From contig DATMQA010000005.1 in assembly GCA_035566895.1 (NCBI GenBank), forward strand, positions 1 to 27,521: a stretch of 27,521 nt of DNA. Direction: 5' to 3'. The DNA is from DATMQA01 sp035566895. GTDB taxonomy: Bacteria; Verrucomicrobiota; Verrucomicrobiia; Limisphaerales; UBA8199. The notes beneath the pieces were generated by a model. That model was not told where the DNA came from and searched no databases. It worked only from the letters and a program-made list of their open reading frames with translations. The stretch's first letter is position 1. Each line of letters begins with the position of its first letter. Shown here one piece after another: positions 5,150-13,480 of this stretch. Both the position numbers and the translations under genes were made by a program.

Positions 5150-6655
5150 ATGAGAACCGGCGCATGGCTTGGTGTTGTCTTGTTTGGTCTGGTTTCGTCG
5201 CTGACGTCCGCGACCACTCGTTATGTAGATTCAACCAATCCCAATCCCGCCCCTCCTTATACGAGTTGGTCTACTGCGGCCACGAATATTCAAGATGCTA
5301 TCGATGCGGCGTCGCCGGGGGAGCAGGTGTTGGTCACCAATGGAGTTTATCAAAGCGGCGGCCGGCCCGCGCCCGACGGGTTCATGACCGTCGTCGTGGT
5401 CACAAACCAGCTCACGCTCCAGAGCGTCAACGGCGCGAGCGTCACTGCCATCGACGGTGGCCAATCCATGCGCTGTGTTTATCTGACCAACGGCGCAATG
5501 TTGACAGGGTTTACTGTCAGCAAAGGGAAAAACTTGAGCGGTCTGGGGGGCGGCGTTTGCTGCGGCTCGTTCTCCAACGAGGTTGTGGCGAGTTGCCTGG
5601 TGCTGAGCAATTCTGCCTCGAGCGGAGGCGGCATCAACCGGGGGACGGTCAGCAATTGCGTTATTGCCTGGAACACCTCGTCGGGCTCGGGTGGAGGAGC
5701 GGAGTCCTGTCTTTTGAGCAATTGCATCCTTTCGAACAACACCGCTGGTCTGTTCGGCGGCGGAGCGTCGGGCGGTATTTCGGCGCTGAACAACTGCGTG
5801 GTGGTGGGCAACATCTCGATGTACAATGCCGGCGGGGTATATGGGTCCATCCTCAACAACTGCCTGGTGCTCAGCAATTTTTGCCGAAGCGTCGGATTTG
5901 CAGGCGGGACCTATGAGTGCATCATGAATAATTGCACGATTTGCGGCAACTCCGCGCCCGCCGTTGATATGCTTTCCGGTGGGATCGTTCCCCAGGCCAA
6001 CAATTGCATCATCTATTACAACATACCGGCGGGGGCGGGCGCCAACTTCACCCCCGGCGCAACATTACACAACTGCTGCACCACGCCCCTGCCGGGCGGG
6101 AAAGGCAACATCACTAACGCACCGCTGTTTGTGAATCTTCCAGGCGGCAACTTTCACCTTGCCTCCAGTTCGCCGTGCATTAATTCCGGCAACAACGCAT
6201 ACGTCACGACCGCCACGGATTTGGACGCCAACCCGCGTGTTGTGGGAGGTACGGTGGATATCGGCGCTTACGAGTTCCAAAATCCCGCCTCGATTATCTC
6301 GTACGCCTGGCTTCTGCAATACGGTTTGCCCATGGATGGTTCGGCAGATTTTATGGACTCGGACGAGGACGGCATGAACAACTGGCAGGAGTGGATTTGC
6401 GGTACCAACCCCACCAATGCGGCTTCGGTCTTGAAGATGCTCGCCCCGCAGCCTGGCTCTGCGTCGGCAGCAGTGACCTGGTTGAGCGTGACCAACCGCA
6501 ACTATTTCCTGCAGCGCGCGGCCGACCTGAGTGCGCAACCGGCTTTTCTAACAGTAGCCACCAACATTCCCGGCCGGCTCGGGAACACGACCTACACCGA
6601 CACAAACGCGGCCGGCACCGGGCCGTTCTTTTATCGGGTGGGTGTTCACCAGTGA
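5150..6655 (+). CDS. Secreted right-handed beta-helix protein, choice-of-anchor Q type
   Basis: 501 aa. Signal peptide MRTGAWLGVVLFGLVSSLTSA (cleavage near residue 21). Residues 23-110 are a pectin-lyase-like start (ATRYVD.., NIQDAIDAASPGEQVLVTNG). Residues 130-315 are repeated NNC..-type turns with many Cys and Asn (SNCVIAWN, SNCILSNN, NNCVVVGN, NNCLVLSN), a parallel beta-helix. Residues 357-376 (DLDANPRVVGGTVDIGAYEF) are the choice-of-anchor Q motif. Residues 385-420 carry an Asp-rich DSDEDGMNNWQEW calcium-binding stretch. The C-terminus ends ...FFYRVGVHQ, related to the two neighbouring secreted proteins. Probably exported and surface-bound, acting on or binding polysaccharide; no catalytic residues can be assigned. 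Confidence 0.85.
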   Translation: MRTGAWLGVVLFGLVSSLTSATTRYVDSTNPNPAPPYTSWSTAATNIQDAIDAASPGEQVLVTNGVYQSGGRPAPDGFMTVVVVTNQLTLQSVNGASVTAIDGGQSMRCVYLTNGAMLTGFTVSKGKNLSGLGGGVCCGSFSNEVVASCLVLSNSASSGGGINRGTVSNCVIAWNTSSGSGGGAESCLLSNCILSNNTAGLFGGGASGGISALNNCVVVGNISMYNAGGVYGSILNNCLVLSNFCRSVGFAGGTYECIMNNCTICGNSAPAVDMLSGGIVPQANNCIIYYNIPAGAGANFTPGATLHNCCTTPLPGGKGNITNAPLFVNLPGGNFHLASSSPCINSGNNAYVTTATDLDANPRVVGGTVDIGAYEFQNPASIISYAWLLQYGLPMDGSADFMDSDEDGMNNWQEWICGTNPTNAASVLKMLAPQPGSASAAVTWLSVTNRNYFLQRAADLSAQPAFLTVATNIPGRLGNTTYTDTNAAGTGPFFYRVGVHQ

Positions 6656-6730
6656 CGCCGAAGACCCACCAAAACCAACGGCACCTCGAAACCATCGAAC
6701 GGGTCGAAGGGACAAGGCGACGGTGCAGAT

Positions 6731-7166
6731 TAGTTCAGTAGGGCTATCCTATTGACTCCACCGACCACTACGGATGGTGTTTTGGGTTAGCTACCCAAGC
6801 CCAGGACACGCTGCAATCCAAGCGCACTAGCCCCGTTCTTCTGGCTCGTCACCTGCCAGATCGCTCGGCACCACAGCCGCAACGGCAAACGGCTATCTTG
6901 GAAAACGGTCCCGGCAGTCACCGTTGCTTGGTGACGACAGTGGGCGCAGATCAGCCGCCCTCGAAGCGCGGGCCACGCTTTTCGCCCGCCACAACTTGGG
7001 CAGATAAATCCTTCGGGCCAGCGAAGTGCCGCCAGGTAAGCACGGCACTGCTCTTCGGTGGCAAATCGCCGTTCCAGTTCCAAAAGCGTCCGCGGATAGT
7101 CCTCTACCACTCTTTTCTACTACAGCTTGGGGTCGGTGGAGTCAATAGGATAGCCCTATAGTTCAG
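6731..7166. mobile_element. IS1595-family non-autonomous mini-element with target duplication
   Basis: The element is 6739-7158 (420 bp). Its ends are perfect 28-bp inverted repeats, 6739-6766 and 7131-7158, starting TAGGGCTATCC. TAGTTCAG occurs directly outside both ends (6731-6738 and 7159-7166), an 8-bp target duplication, the size made by IS1595-type transposases. Inside is only the N-terminal part of the transposase gene, so the rest was lost by an internal deletion that left both ends intact. It inserted between two secreted-protein genes without breaking either. Perfect ends and duplication suggest a recent insertion, presumably mobilised in trans by a full-length relative. Confidence 0.9.
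6787..7110 (-). pseudogene. Truncated IS1595-family transposase (zinc-ribbon N-terminus only)
   Basis: 107 aa from a GTG, with AGAAAAGA just upstream. The N-terminal zinc ribbon is complete: C37-x2-C40 (ICPSCGG) and C55-x2-C58 (ICAHCRH), followed by QATVTAGTVFQDSRLPLRLW, characteristic of ISXO2/IS1595 transposases. The protein stops at LQRVLGLGS, where full-length relatives (about 300 aa) continue into the catalytic DDE-type domain; all of that is missing. It cannot catalyse transposition, but could still bind element ends and interfere with the full enzyme. It lies inside the 6739-7158 element. Confidence 0.88.
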
Positions 7167-7850
7167 ATTGGTCATGTCGTTTGGTGTCGTTTGATGTCGC
7201 CGCCAATGGGTAAAGGCCCGGATGGGAAGTGACTAGCAGTTACCAAACTATTTGGCAGCAGGGAGCGCGCGCACAGGGGGTGTGTACAGAAGGGGTTGAC
7301 ACATTGACAACGCCCTGTTTACCGAGGGATTGTGCGTTTCAAGGGTTGCCAAAGGATCATCCCTGAGGGTTGCCGGGGGGCTGGCCGGGTTGAACCACGG
7401 AGGCACGGAGGCACGGAGGGCGAATGGGCAATGAGCGCGAGGGTTGATCCAATTGCGGAGCAGGTTGTCCGCTTTTCCCATCATCCATCAGTCCCTTAAT
7501 CCATCATCCTGTGCGGTTTCAGCATTTCAGCGTTTCAGCTTTTTCCTGGTCTCCTTTCCCTAACGGCTGAAGCTCGCTGCTGGTTAACGGGGCGAAACGG
7601 CGAGGCAAGGATTAGGATTAAGATTACGACCAGGATTACGAGGAGAAGGTCTGTTGGGATGGCATTTTAGCGCGAAAACCTCGGTAAATAGCGGCTTGGG
7701 ATGATGGGACGGACTTTTTACTCTCTCCCCAGAGAAAAAGAATTCCAAGGCCGAAGGGTTGCATTTCAGCGTTTCAGCTTTTCCCGCTTTCAATCAAGCC
7801 TGCTCGAGCCTAATCAAGCCACAAACGCTTTCCGGACACGCAAAAGTTGC
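7167..7850. repeat. Repeat-rich intergenic stretch, no gene
   Basis: Holds several unrelated repeat phrases: CACGGAGGCACGGAGGCACGGAGG (7395-7418); CCATCATCCATCA..AATCCATCATCC (7479-7509); GGATTAGGATTAAGATTACGACCAGGATTACGAGG (7609-7643, irregular). An exact direct repeat beginning GCATTTCAGCGTTTCAGC occurs at 7522 and 7761, with a partial inverse copy (AAAAAGCTGAAACGCT) around 10353-10370. Reading frames here are arginine/proline rich and unsupported. Confidence 0.6.
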
Positions 7851-7928
7851 AGTTAATTTCACTTGGTTTCACGAAATTTCACTTGGTTTCAGGAAATTTC
7901 ACTTGGTTTCAGGAAATTTCACTTTATT
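7851..7928. repeat. Tandem 20-bp repeat, about 3.5 copies
   Basis: The unit ACTTGGTTTCAGGAAATTTC fills 7861-7920 three times (first copy differs by one base, C for G), flanked by partial units. There is no spacer between copies, so this is a tandem repeat and not a CRISPR array. Confidence 0.75.
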
Positions 7929-7962
7929 CCGCCAAATTACAGTTCGACCGTTTTCCGCCAAC

Positions 7963-8066
7963 GGGAGCTTGGTGCTTGGTGCCTGAGGTTTCTTTGGTGT
8001 TTGGAGCTTGGTGTTTGATGTTTATTCCCGAACTGTGGTCCCGTGGTCCCGTGGTCCCGTGGTCCC
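7963..8066. repeat. GCTTGGTG/TTTGGTGTTTGG phrase and 8-bp tandem repeat
   Basis: 7968-8022 is built of irregular GCTTGGTGCTTGGTG / TTTGGAGCTTGGTGTTTGATG phrases. GTGGTCCC is then repeated exactly four times at 8035-8066. It ends 13 bases before the -35 box of the next gene. Confidence 0.7.
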
Positions 8067-8078
8067 TAAGCGCAGGGG

Positions 8079-8106
8079 TTGACAACTTTGAAGGCGGGAA
8101 TAGCTT
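8079..8106 (+). promoter_or_regulatory. Candidate sigma-70-type promoter for the Kelch/FN3 gene
   Basis: TTGACA (8079-8084), 16-bp spacer, TAGCTT (8101-8106). The same TAGCTT -10 with TTGACG is seen before tRNA-His. The 5' leader would be about 75 bases. Confidence 0.5.
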
Positions 8107-8186
8107 AACATCTATTGCCGAGTCTGTAGCAAAATGTGGTGTTATGTACCCGGCGCGAGTGAGCAGCCCGTTTCCAATCACAACCT

Positions 8187-10259
8187 ATGAAAACGAAGAG
8201 TGCATTCCATCCCCGATGCCTGATCGGAGTGACTTTAGTCATCATCAACTCGGGTGTGTCAGCGGCCCCACTGGCTTGGTTTACCGGACCGCCTTTAATC
8301 GAGCCGGTGAGCGGAGCAGCAACCACCGCCGGCGGAGGGTTTGGCAACATCCTCATCGGCGGCGACGGAACCACCTATTTTCCGTTCCCGATCGGTTTGG
8401 TGGCGACGAACAGTTCCTGGACGATCTTTCCAGCGTTGAACGCCACCGCCCCCATCGCCGGCGGAGCCGCGGGCAACGGCGACCCGATTCTCTTCTTTGG
8501 GGGGACCGACGGCTCCAACTCGACCAGCGCGGCCATCAATTATAGTCCTTCCGGAGATACGGTGTCTGCGGTTCCTTCCATGAACGCAGCCCGTTCCTAC
8601 CTCGGTTATGCGACGGTCGGTGGCAGCGATGCCTATGCCATCGGCGGTCTGGACCAAAACGGAAATCCGCTTGCCTCCGCGGAGACGTACAGTGCAGATG
8701 CGAATACCTGGGCGCTCATCGCCAGTCTCCCGACACCCCTTTATAACTTTCCTGCGGCCTATGACGGGCACAACTACATCTACGTCTTTGGCGGTCGCAC
8801 CAACACAACTCTGGGCGCCGAAACCGCCACCGTCTTCCGCTATTCGATTAGCGGCAACACCTGGACCACGGTTGCCTCGATGCCTGTCGCGGCCGCCGGC
8901 AGCGCGGCGGCTTTTGGGCCGGACGGTAAAATCTATGTTGTGGGCGGTGTTTCCGCGGGCGTTACGCTCGACGTCGTCCAGGTCTATGCTCCCGGTGCCA
9001 ATTCATGGACCCTCTCGACGCCGTTGCCCCAGGCTCTGAGCGCCGCGGCCATGGGCGTGGATAGCCTGGGACGCCTAATCGTCATGGGGGGCATGGACGC
9101 GAGCGGCAACGATGTCAACAATGTGTGGCGCAGCCAGCAACTGCTCCTGCCGGACAGCGCCCCGGCGTTTACCCAGTATCCGGCCACGAAAGGCGCTTAC
9201 CAAATACTCTACAGCTCATCGATCGTCGCCACGGGGGCTCCCCCGCCGTACTATACGCTGGTGAACGGGCCGACCGGTTTGTCGGTCGGTTTTTATAGCG
9301 GTGCCATCGCCTGGACGCCTCAAGGGGATCAAATCGGTTCCAATTCCGTGACCATCCGGGCCACCAACTACTCCGGCTCTGTCGATTGGACCTTTAACAT
9401 CACCGTTGCGCCGCCGCCCCCGCTGGTCCCCACCAATTTGATGCTGCTCGCCGTGACCGACACCTCAATAACGCTGTCGTGTGACCCCGAGAATCCGTTC
9501 GTCGGTCCGGTTACTTACTCCATCTATTACGTGACCTCATCGGGAGGGAGAGTCCCACAGCCGGTTTACCACTTGCTCGGCACCAGCCCCACGAACGTGA
9601 TGACCGTTTCCGGGCTCCAGGTTGGTCATGGTTACAGCTTGGTCCTGAAAGCCTCGGCCCACGGTATTACAACCGGCTATTCAGCGCGGCTCGGGGTGGT
9701 AACCACCAGTCCGCAACCGCCTCAAAATCCGCAGGTAACCGGCGTGACTTCAACCAGTATTTCCTTTTCCTGGGGCGCATCACCAGGGCACGAGCAGAAT
9801 AGTGCTTTCTCGGATGTCGTGAGTTATACCATCAGCCAGTACATTCCAAGCTATGGCTCCTATCAGCTCATTCCGAAAGCGACCGGGATTACGGATACCT
9901 CCGGAACGGTAACCGGCCTGACGCCCGGCTCCGCGGAATTCTGGGTTATCCAGGCCTTCGACGCCCAGGGCTTTGCGTCCTCCCTGCCCTTCTTTGACAT
10001 ACTCGCGGTAACGAATCCCGTGCCGGTGCCCCCGCTGACGAGCGGCGGCCAGGCGTTGCCCGGCGGGCATTTCCAATTCTCCATCCAGGAGCGAGGGGCG
10101 GCGATTCAAACGGTTCAAATCCTGGCCAGCACGGACCTGGCCGACCCCAACGGGTGGGTCCAAATCGGTTCCGTTTTCCCCAGTAGCAGCCTGTTTACGT
10201 TTACCGACACCAACGCCGCGTTGTATCCGACTCGCTTTTATAAGGTAATTGCTCCGTAA
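8187..10259 (+). CDS. Secreted Kelch-repeat / fibronectin type III protein
   Basis: 690 aa. Signal peptide MKTKSAFHPRCLIGVTLVII.. with cleavage near GVSAAP (residue 27). Residues about 90-320 carry Kelch blades: repeated GG turns followed by a Y..NTW strand (AIGGLDQNGN..YSADANTW; VFGGRTNTTL..YSISGNTW; VVGGVSAGVT..YAPGANSW; VMGGMDASGN). Then an Ig/cadherin-like domain (about 325-410), two FN3 domains (about 413-510 and 512-610) and a C-terminal domain ending ...RFYKVIAP like its neighbours. Probably a surface-exposed adhesion or carbohydrate-binding protein; no enzyme active site seen. No Shine-Dalgarno precedes the ATG, but the signal peptide fixes the start. Confidence 0.87.
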   Translation: MKTKSAFHPRCLIGVTLVIINSGVSAAPLAWFTGPPLIEPVSGAATTAGGGFGNILIGGDGTTYFPFPIGLVATNSSWTIFPALNATAPIAGGAAGNGDPILFFGGTDGSNSTSAAINYSPSGDTVSAVPSMNAARSYLGYATVGGSDAYAIGGLDQNGNPLASAETYSADANTWALIASLPTPLYNFPAAYDGHNYIYVFGGRTNTTLGAETATVFRYSISGNTWTTVASMPVAAAGSAAAFGPDGKIYVVGGVSAGVTLDVVQVYAPGANSWTLSTPLPQALSAAAMGVDSLGRLIVMGGMDASGNDVNNVWRSQQLLLPDSAPAFTQYPATKGAYQILYSSSIVATGAPPPYYTLVNGPTGLSVGFYSGAIAWTPQGDQIGSNSVTIRATNYSGSVDWTFNITVAPPPPLVPTNLMLLAVTDTSITLSCDPENPFVGPVTYSIYYVTSSGGRVPQPVYHLLGTSPTNVMTVSGLQVGHGYSLVLKASAHGITTGYSARLGVVTTSPQPPQNPQVTGVTSTSISFSWGASPGHEQNSAFSDVVSYTISQYIPSYGSYQLIPKATGITDTSGTVTGLTPGSAEFWVIQAFDAQGFASSLPFFDILAVTNPVPVPPLTSGGQALPGGHFQFSIQERGAAIQTVQILASTDLADPNGWVQIGSVFPSSSLFTFTDTNAALYPTRFYKVIAP

Positions 10260-10420
10260 GCGTGAGGGGCAGCCTGGTGAATTGTCTACTGTTGACGTGA
10301 CCCCCCATCCAACTACGGTTATCGATGGAGCGCAGGGCTGAAGAATTAGATGAAAAAAGCTGAAACGCTTGGGGCAAAGCTGAGACTCACTGGTGGAAAA
10401 GGCGGCAACGGGCGGGCTGG

Positions 10421-11926
10421 TCAGGGCGCGAGCAGCGCCCGGTAGAATCGCGCGCTATTGGTGGCCTCGGTGTCCCGGATCAGAACCGAGTTGCACGGTG
10501 CGTTGGTGCCCAGAAGGGCCAGCCAATTGCCGGAACCGAGGTTGGTGCTCCGCAGGATGGTATAGTTCTGTCCAGCCAGGCCGTTCAAGGTGAATTGAAA
10601 CTGGCCGCTCGAAACCGCTAATGGAGCTGCCAGGACCGGCCAGTTGGTTCGCGTCACGACGAAGTTGACGTTGCTCGCCTGGCCGCTAACCAGCGTCACG
10701 TTTGAACTGCCACCGATGAAGCCCCGGATTCCCAGGTCGCCGCCGTCGGGCCCGGGCTGCCAGGTCCCCGCCTGGACGGCGAGGCTGTAGGCGGCATTGG
10801 TGCGTCCGCTGCGGCCGGCGGCATGGAAGCTGTTCGGCTGGTCGCGGGCTGACATTTCAACCCCGAGCACCGGATTATTCAGGGTGTCCTTGAGGGTGCC
10901 GTAAATCAGCGCGGTGGGCTTGGATAATGTGAAGTTGATATTTGATATGCTGGCGCTGGTGAGCGTGACCGGGGTTCGGGTGGGATCGAGGTAGCCGGCG
11001 TCGGGTGCGGCCTGGGTGCTGGGGTGCACGTTCCAGGTGTTGGGCGTCACCAGCAAGGCGTAGTTCCCATTGGTGTCGGTTATGGCCAGTGCGGCGAGAT
11101 TGTTGCCGGTATTGGCATCGACGGACAGCGCAGGAATGCCCAGGCCGGTGGCACTGTCGGTCACTCGGCCCGCGATGTAAAATGTGCCATTGGTCACCAC
11201 GAGGTTATTGGTAACTGTTTGGCCGCAGCCGACCGCGACCAACGCGGTTAGATTGAAAATTGCCCCGTTATTGTTCAATCCATTGATGCCATAGATCCCT
11301 GGCACACAGTAGAATGAATAGTTCCCATTAGTGTCCGTGAGCTTGAGCCCAGTGGCCGTTCCAACCAACGACTCCAGGCCCACGACGCTGTTGGTCACCG
11401 GCAAACCCGTTCCGGCCCACGTCAGCCGCCCCGTCACGGTTTGAGAATAAACCTTTTCCGTGATGGTAAAGGCCTGGGTGACCGAGGTGAAGCTGCTGGC
11501 CGGGTCCGACACGCGCAAGAGGGATTTGCCCAGGGCGAAGGTGGCGCTCGTGGGCGGAAAGGAGAGCACCATTTGGATTTGGCCGTTGGTCAAACCGTCA
11601 TCGTCGCCCGGGAGGTTGAGGTTTCGCACACCGGCAACGAGCGGTACCTGGCCGTCGGACACCTGGAAGCTTTTTACCAGCGGATCGCCGGCATCAATGA
11701 TTCCGTTGGCGTTTAAGTCGGCGTACCACTCGACTTTGACCGCCTGGCCCGGGGTCAGACTCCCGATACTTAGGGTAAGGGTGCCGAGGTAAGTGTTAGT
11801 GATGTTGGCGGGGTTAAGCGCCACGGTGATGCCGCGGGCGACCGGCGCACAAAACAGGCTGAGCGCGGCAAGGGTCCACGAACCTTTCCGCAGGTCGAAA
11901 ACACTGAAACTGCCGCGTGCTGTCAT
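10421..11926 (-). CDS. Secreted protein with carboxypeptidase-regulatory-like repeats
   Basis: 501 aa. N-terminal export signal with a hydrophobic core WTLAALSLFCAPVARG (about 17-32) after a basic stretch; the exact start could be internal. Residues 34-155 form an Ig-like region with an Asp-rich loop (ADLNANGIIDAGDPLV). Three carboxypeptidase-regulatory-like beta sandwiches follow (about 160-250, 252-335, 338-430), each with a TDTNGNYSFYCVPG / ITDTNGNYALLVTP type strand pair. The C-terminal 60 residues (FQFTLNGLAGQNYTILRSTN...RFYRALLAP) resemble the ends of the two other secreted proteins. Likely cell-surface; function unknown. It converges with the Kelch/FN3 gene. Confidence 0.83.
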   Translation of the reverse strand: MTARGSFSVFDLRKGSWTLAALSLFCAPVARGITVALNPANITNTYLGTLTLSIGSLTPGQAVKVEWYADLNANGIIDAGDPLVKSFQVSDGQVPLVAGVRNLNLPGDDDGLTNGQIQMVLSFPPTSATFALGKSLLRVSDPASSFTSVTQAFTITEKVYSQTVTGRLTWAGTGLPVTNSVVGLESLVGTATGLKLTDTNGNYSFYCVPGIYGINGLNNNGAIFNLTALVAVGCGQTVTNNLVVTNGTFYIAGRVTDSATGLGIPALSVDANTGNNLAALAITDTNGNYALLVTPNTWNVHPSTQAAPDAGYLDPTRTPVTLTSASISNINFTLSKPTALIYGTLKDTLNNPVLGVEMSARDQPNSFHAAGRSGRTNAAYSLAVQAGTWQPGPDGGDLGIRGFIGGSSNVTLVSGQASNVNFVVTRTNWPVLAAPLAVSSGQFQFTLNGLAGQNYTILRSTNLGSGNWLALLGTNAPCNSVLIRDTEATNSARFYRALLAP

Positions 11927-12049
11927 AAAACCAAAGTGACCCGAAACAAAGTGACCCTTGCCTCGTTCCGGGGATATGGCTCACTTTAGAGCACCGGTTG
12001 CGCGGGAGTCAAGTGTAAAGTCCTCCTTGCGCCGGCTGCTACAACCGGT
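11927..12049. other. Short intergenic region
   Basis: Contains a near-duplicate AAAGTGACCC (11933-11942 and 11949-11958) close before the leftward gene start at 11926, which could be a pair of operator half-sites in direct orientation. No clear promoter boxes. Confidence 0.3.
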
Positions 12050-12970
12050 TTACGGCCGTGGATGGTATTTCCGGTGCACTTCGCGCAACCGGCTTCCGGC
12101 CACGTGCGTATAGACCTCGGTGGTGCTGATGTTGGCATGGCCGAGGAGTTCCTGGATGACCCGCAGGTCGGCGCCGTTTTCCAGCAGGTGCGTTGCAAAG
12201 CTGTGACGCAGCATGTGCGGGGTGACGTTGCGGGCGATGCCGGCGCGGCGAACACGCTGTTTGATGCGCAGCCAGAGGGTGACCGGGGCAAAGGGGGTGC
12301 CGCGTTTGGTCAGGAAAACGCTGGCCGGCGAACGCGCGGTGACGAGCTTGGGCCGGCCCGCTTCGAGGTAACGCTGCAAAGCGGCCACCGCCTTGCGGCC
12401 CAGCGGGACCACCCGTTCCTTGTTGCCTTTGCCGATGACGTTGATGAAGCCGGCTTCGAGGTGCAGTTGTTCGAGTCTCACGCCGCGGAGCTCGGCCAGT
12501 CGCAGGCCCGAGCCGTAAGCCAGCTCGAGGACCGCATGCTCACAGAGATTTTGCGGCGTCTCGGGAATCTCCGACGTGAGCAGCTTTTCGATTTCCTGGC
12601 TGGTCAGCGAGCGGGGCAGGCGTTTCCAGCGGCGCGGCAGCGACAGGTTTTCGGCGATGTTCGCCGGCAGGAGTTTTTCGTTTTCCGCGAAGCGATAGAG
12701 GGCGCGCAACGCGGCGATTTCGAGATAAACGCTTTCGCCGCTGAGCCGGCGGGGGGACTCTTTGGGTTGATTGGCCAAACCGCGCTCCCGCTCGTGTTGG
12801 AGGAAGGCCATCAAATGACGAAGCTCGACCGATTTCCAATCCGGGAGACCCTGTTCTCCAGCCCAGGCGACGAATTTGTTCAGCAGCGCCGCGTAAGTGC
12901 GCTGGGTATGCTCGGCCTGTCCGCGCTCGTGGCGAAGGTGTTGGAGGAAATCTTCAACCAAAGTTTGCAC
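12050..12970 (-). CDS. Tyrosine recombinase, XerC/XerD type
   Basis: 306 aa, the normal size for Xer proteins. N-terminal SAM-like core-binding domain (residues 1-95: EDFLQHLRHERGQAEHTQRTY) and C-terminal catalytic domain with the full set R157 (GSGLRLAELRG), K181 (IGKGNKERVVPLG), H252 and R255 (HMLRHSFATHLL), H278 (LLGHANISTTEVY) and nucleophile Y287. Ends REVHRKYHPRP, close to the usual Xer tail, so it probably resolves chromosome dimers at dif, partner or sole copy. It starts 3 bases after the nucleotidyltransferase stop, so the two are cotranscribed. Whether it is XerC or XerD cannot be decided here. Confidence 0.9.
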   Translation of the reverse strand: MQTLVEDFLQHLRHERGQAEHTQRTYAALLNKFVAWAGEQGLPDWKSVELRHLMAFLQHERERGLANQPKESPRRLSGESVYLEIAALRALYRFAENEKLLPANIAENLSLPRRWKRLPRSLTSQEIEKLLTSEIPETPQNLCEHAVLELAYGSGLRLAELRGVRLEQLHLEAGFINVIGKGNKERVVPLGRKAVAALQRYLEAGRPKLVTARSPASVFLTKRGTPFAPVTLWLRIKQRVRRAGIARNVTPHMLRHSFATHLLENGADLRVIQELLGHANISTTEVYTHVAGSRLREVHRKYHPRP

Positions 12971-12973
12971 AGC

Positions 12974-13480
12974 TTAACCATGGCCACTGGCCTGCCCGCG
13001 TTTGCGCCGCTCTTCGAATAATGCCTGGAGTTCCGCGATCGGCTCAAGGTCCTTCGGCCGTCCAGCCGCGCGCTTGAGTTGGATGAGTCGCTCCAGGGTG
13101 ACGCACGGGCAGGGGCCTCCAAAGGCCTCCATCACCACGGTGTAGGGCAGCAACTGATCGTAATTGCCGCCTCCTGCGACTTCACCCAGCAGATCGATGT
13201 CCCCGAGAGTGGTGGTCAAAGTGAAGTTCAAACCATTCCGCACGGCTTGTTCATCGAATTTGAAGGGCAATCCGGCCGGGGCGCCCCGCAAGTATGGTTG
13301 AAACGGAGAGATCGCCAGAATCAATCGGCCGAGGTTTTCCCTTTTGCGCGAGTAAACCAGGTCCAAATCAAAGGTTGCCCTGGCCGATCCATGAAGATTT
13401 GCAGCTACCCCTCCGATCACGATGAAATCCACGCCGTTGTCCCTCAGCACCCTGAGAATCTTCTCGTACTCGGTGATCAA
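12974..13480 (-). CDS. Nucleotidyltransferase, AbiEii/MNT-like
   Basis: 168 aa. The nucleotidyltransferase fold is shown by IVIGGVAANLHGSARATFDL (GG at 23-24), the metal-binding D38/D40 pair in TFDLDLVY, and a further acidic strand GDIDLL (94-96). The size fits single-domain nucleotidyltransferases of toxin-antitoxin systems, which add nucleotides to tRNA or AMP to a partner. The ATG overlaps the stop of the upstream 100-aa gene by 4 bases (ATGA), so the pair is translationally coupled. The C-terminal EERRKRGQASGHG is basic. An abortive-infection or housekeeping role is not distinguishable. Confidence 0.8.
   Translation of the reverse strand: MITEYEKILRVLRDNGVDFIVIGGVAANLHGSARATFDLDLVYSRKRENLGRLILAISPFQPYLRGAPAGLPFKFDEQAVRNGLNFTLTTTLGDIDLLGEVAGGGNYDQLLPYTVVMEAFGGPCPCVTLERLIQLKRAAGRPKDLEPIAELQALFEERRKRGQASGHG

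Noticed and set aside
7296..7324. TTGACA at 7296 as a promoter
   Set aside because: No plausible -10 box at 16-18 bp and no gene follows for 800 bases.
7851..7928. Possible CRISPR array
   Set aside because: Three 20-bp units stand directly head to tail with no unique spacers and no cas genes are in the window.
12062..13021. Long plus-strand open frame (319 aa) opposite the Xer gene
   Set aside because: Antisense shadow of a high-GC gene; no motif, while the opposite strand has the complete R-K-H-R-H-Y recombinase set.
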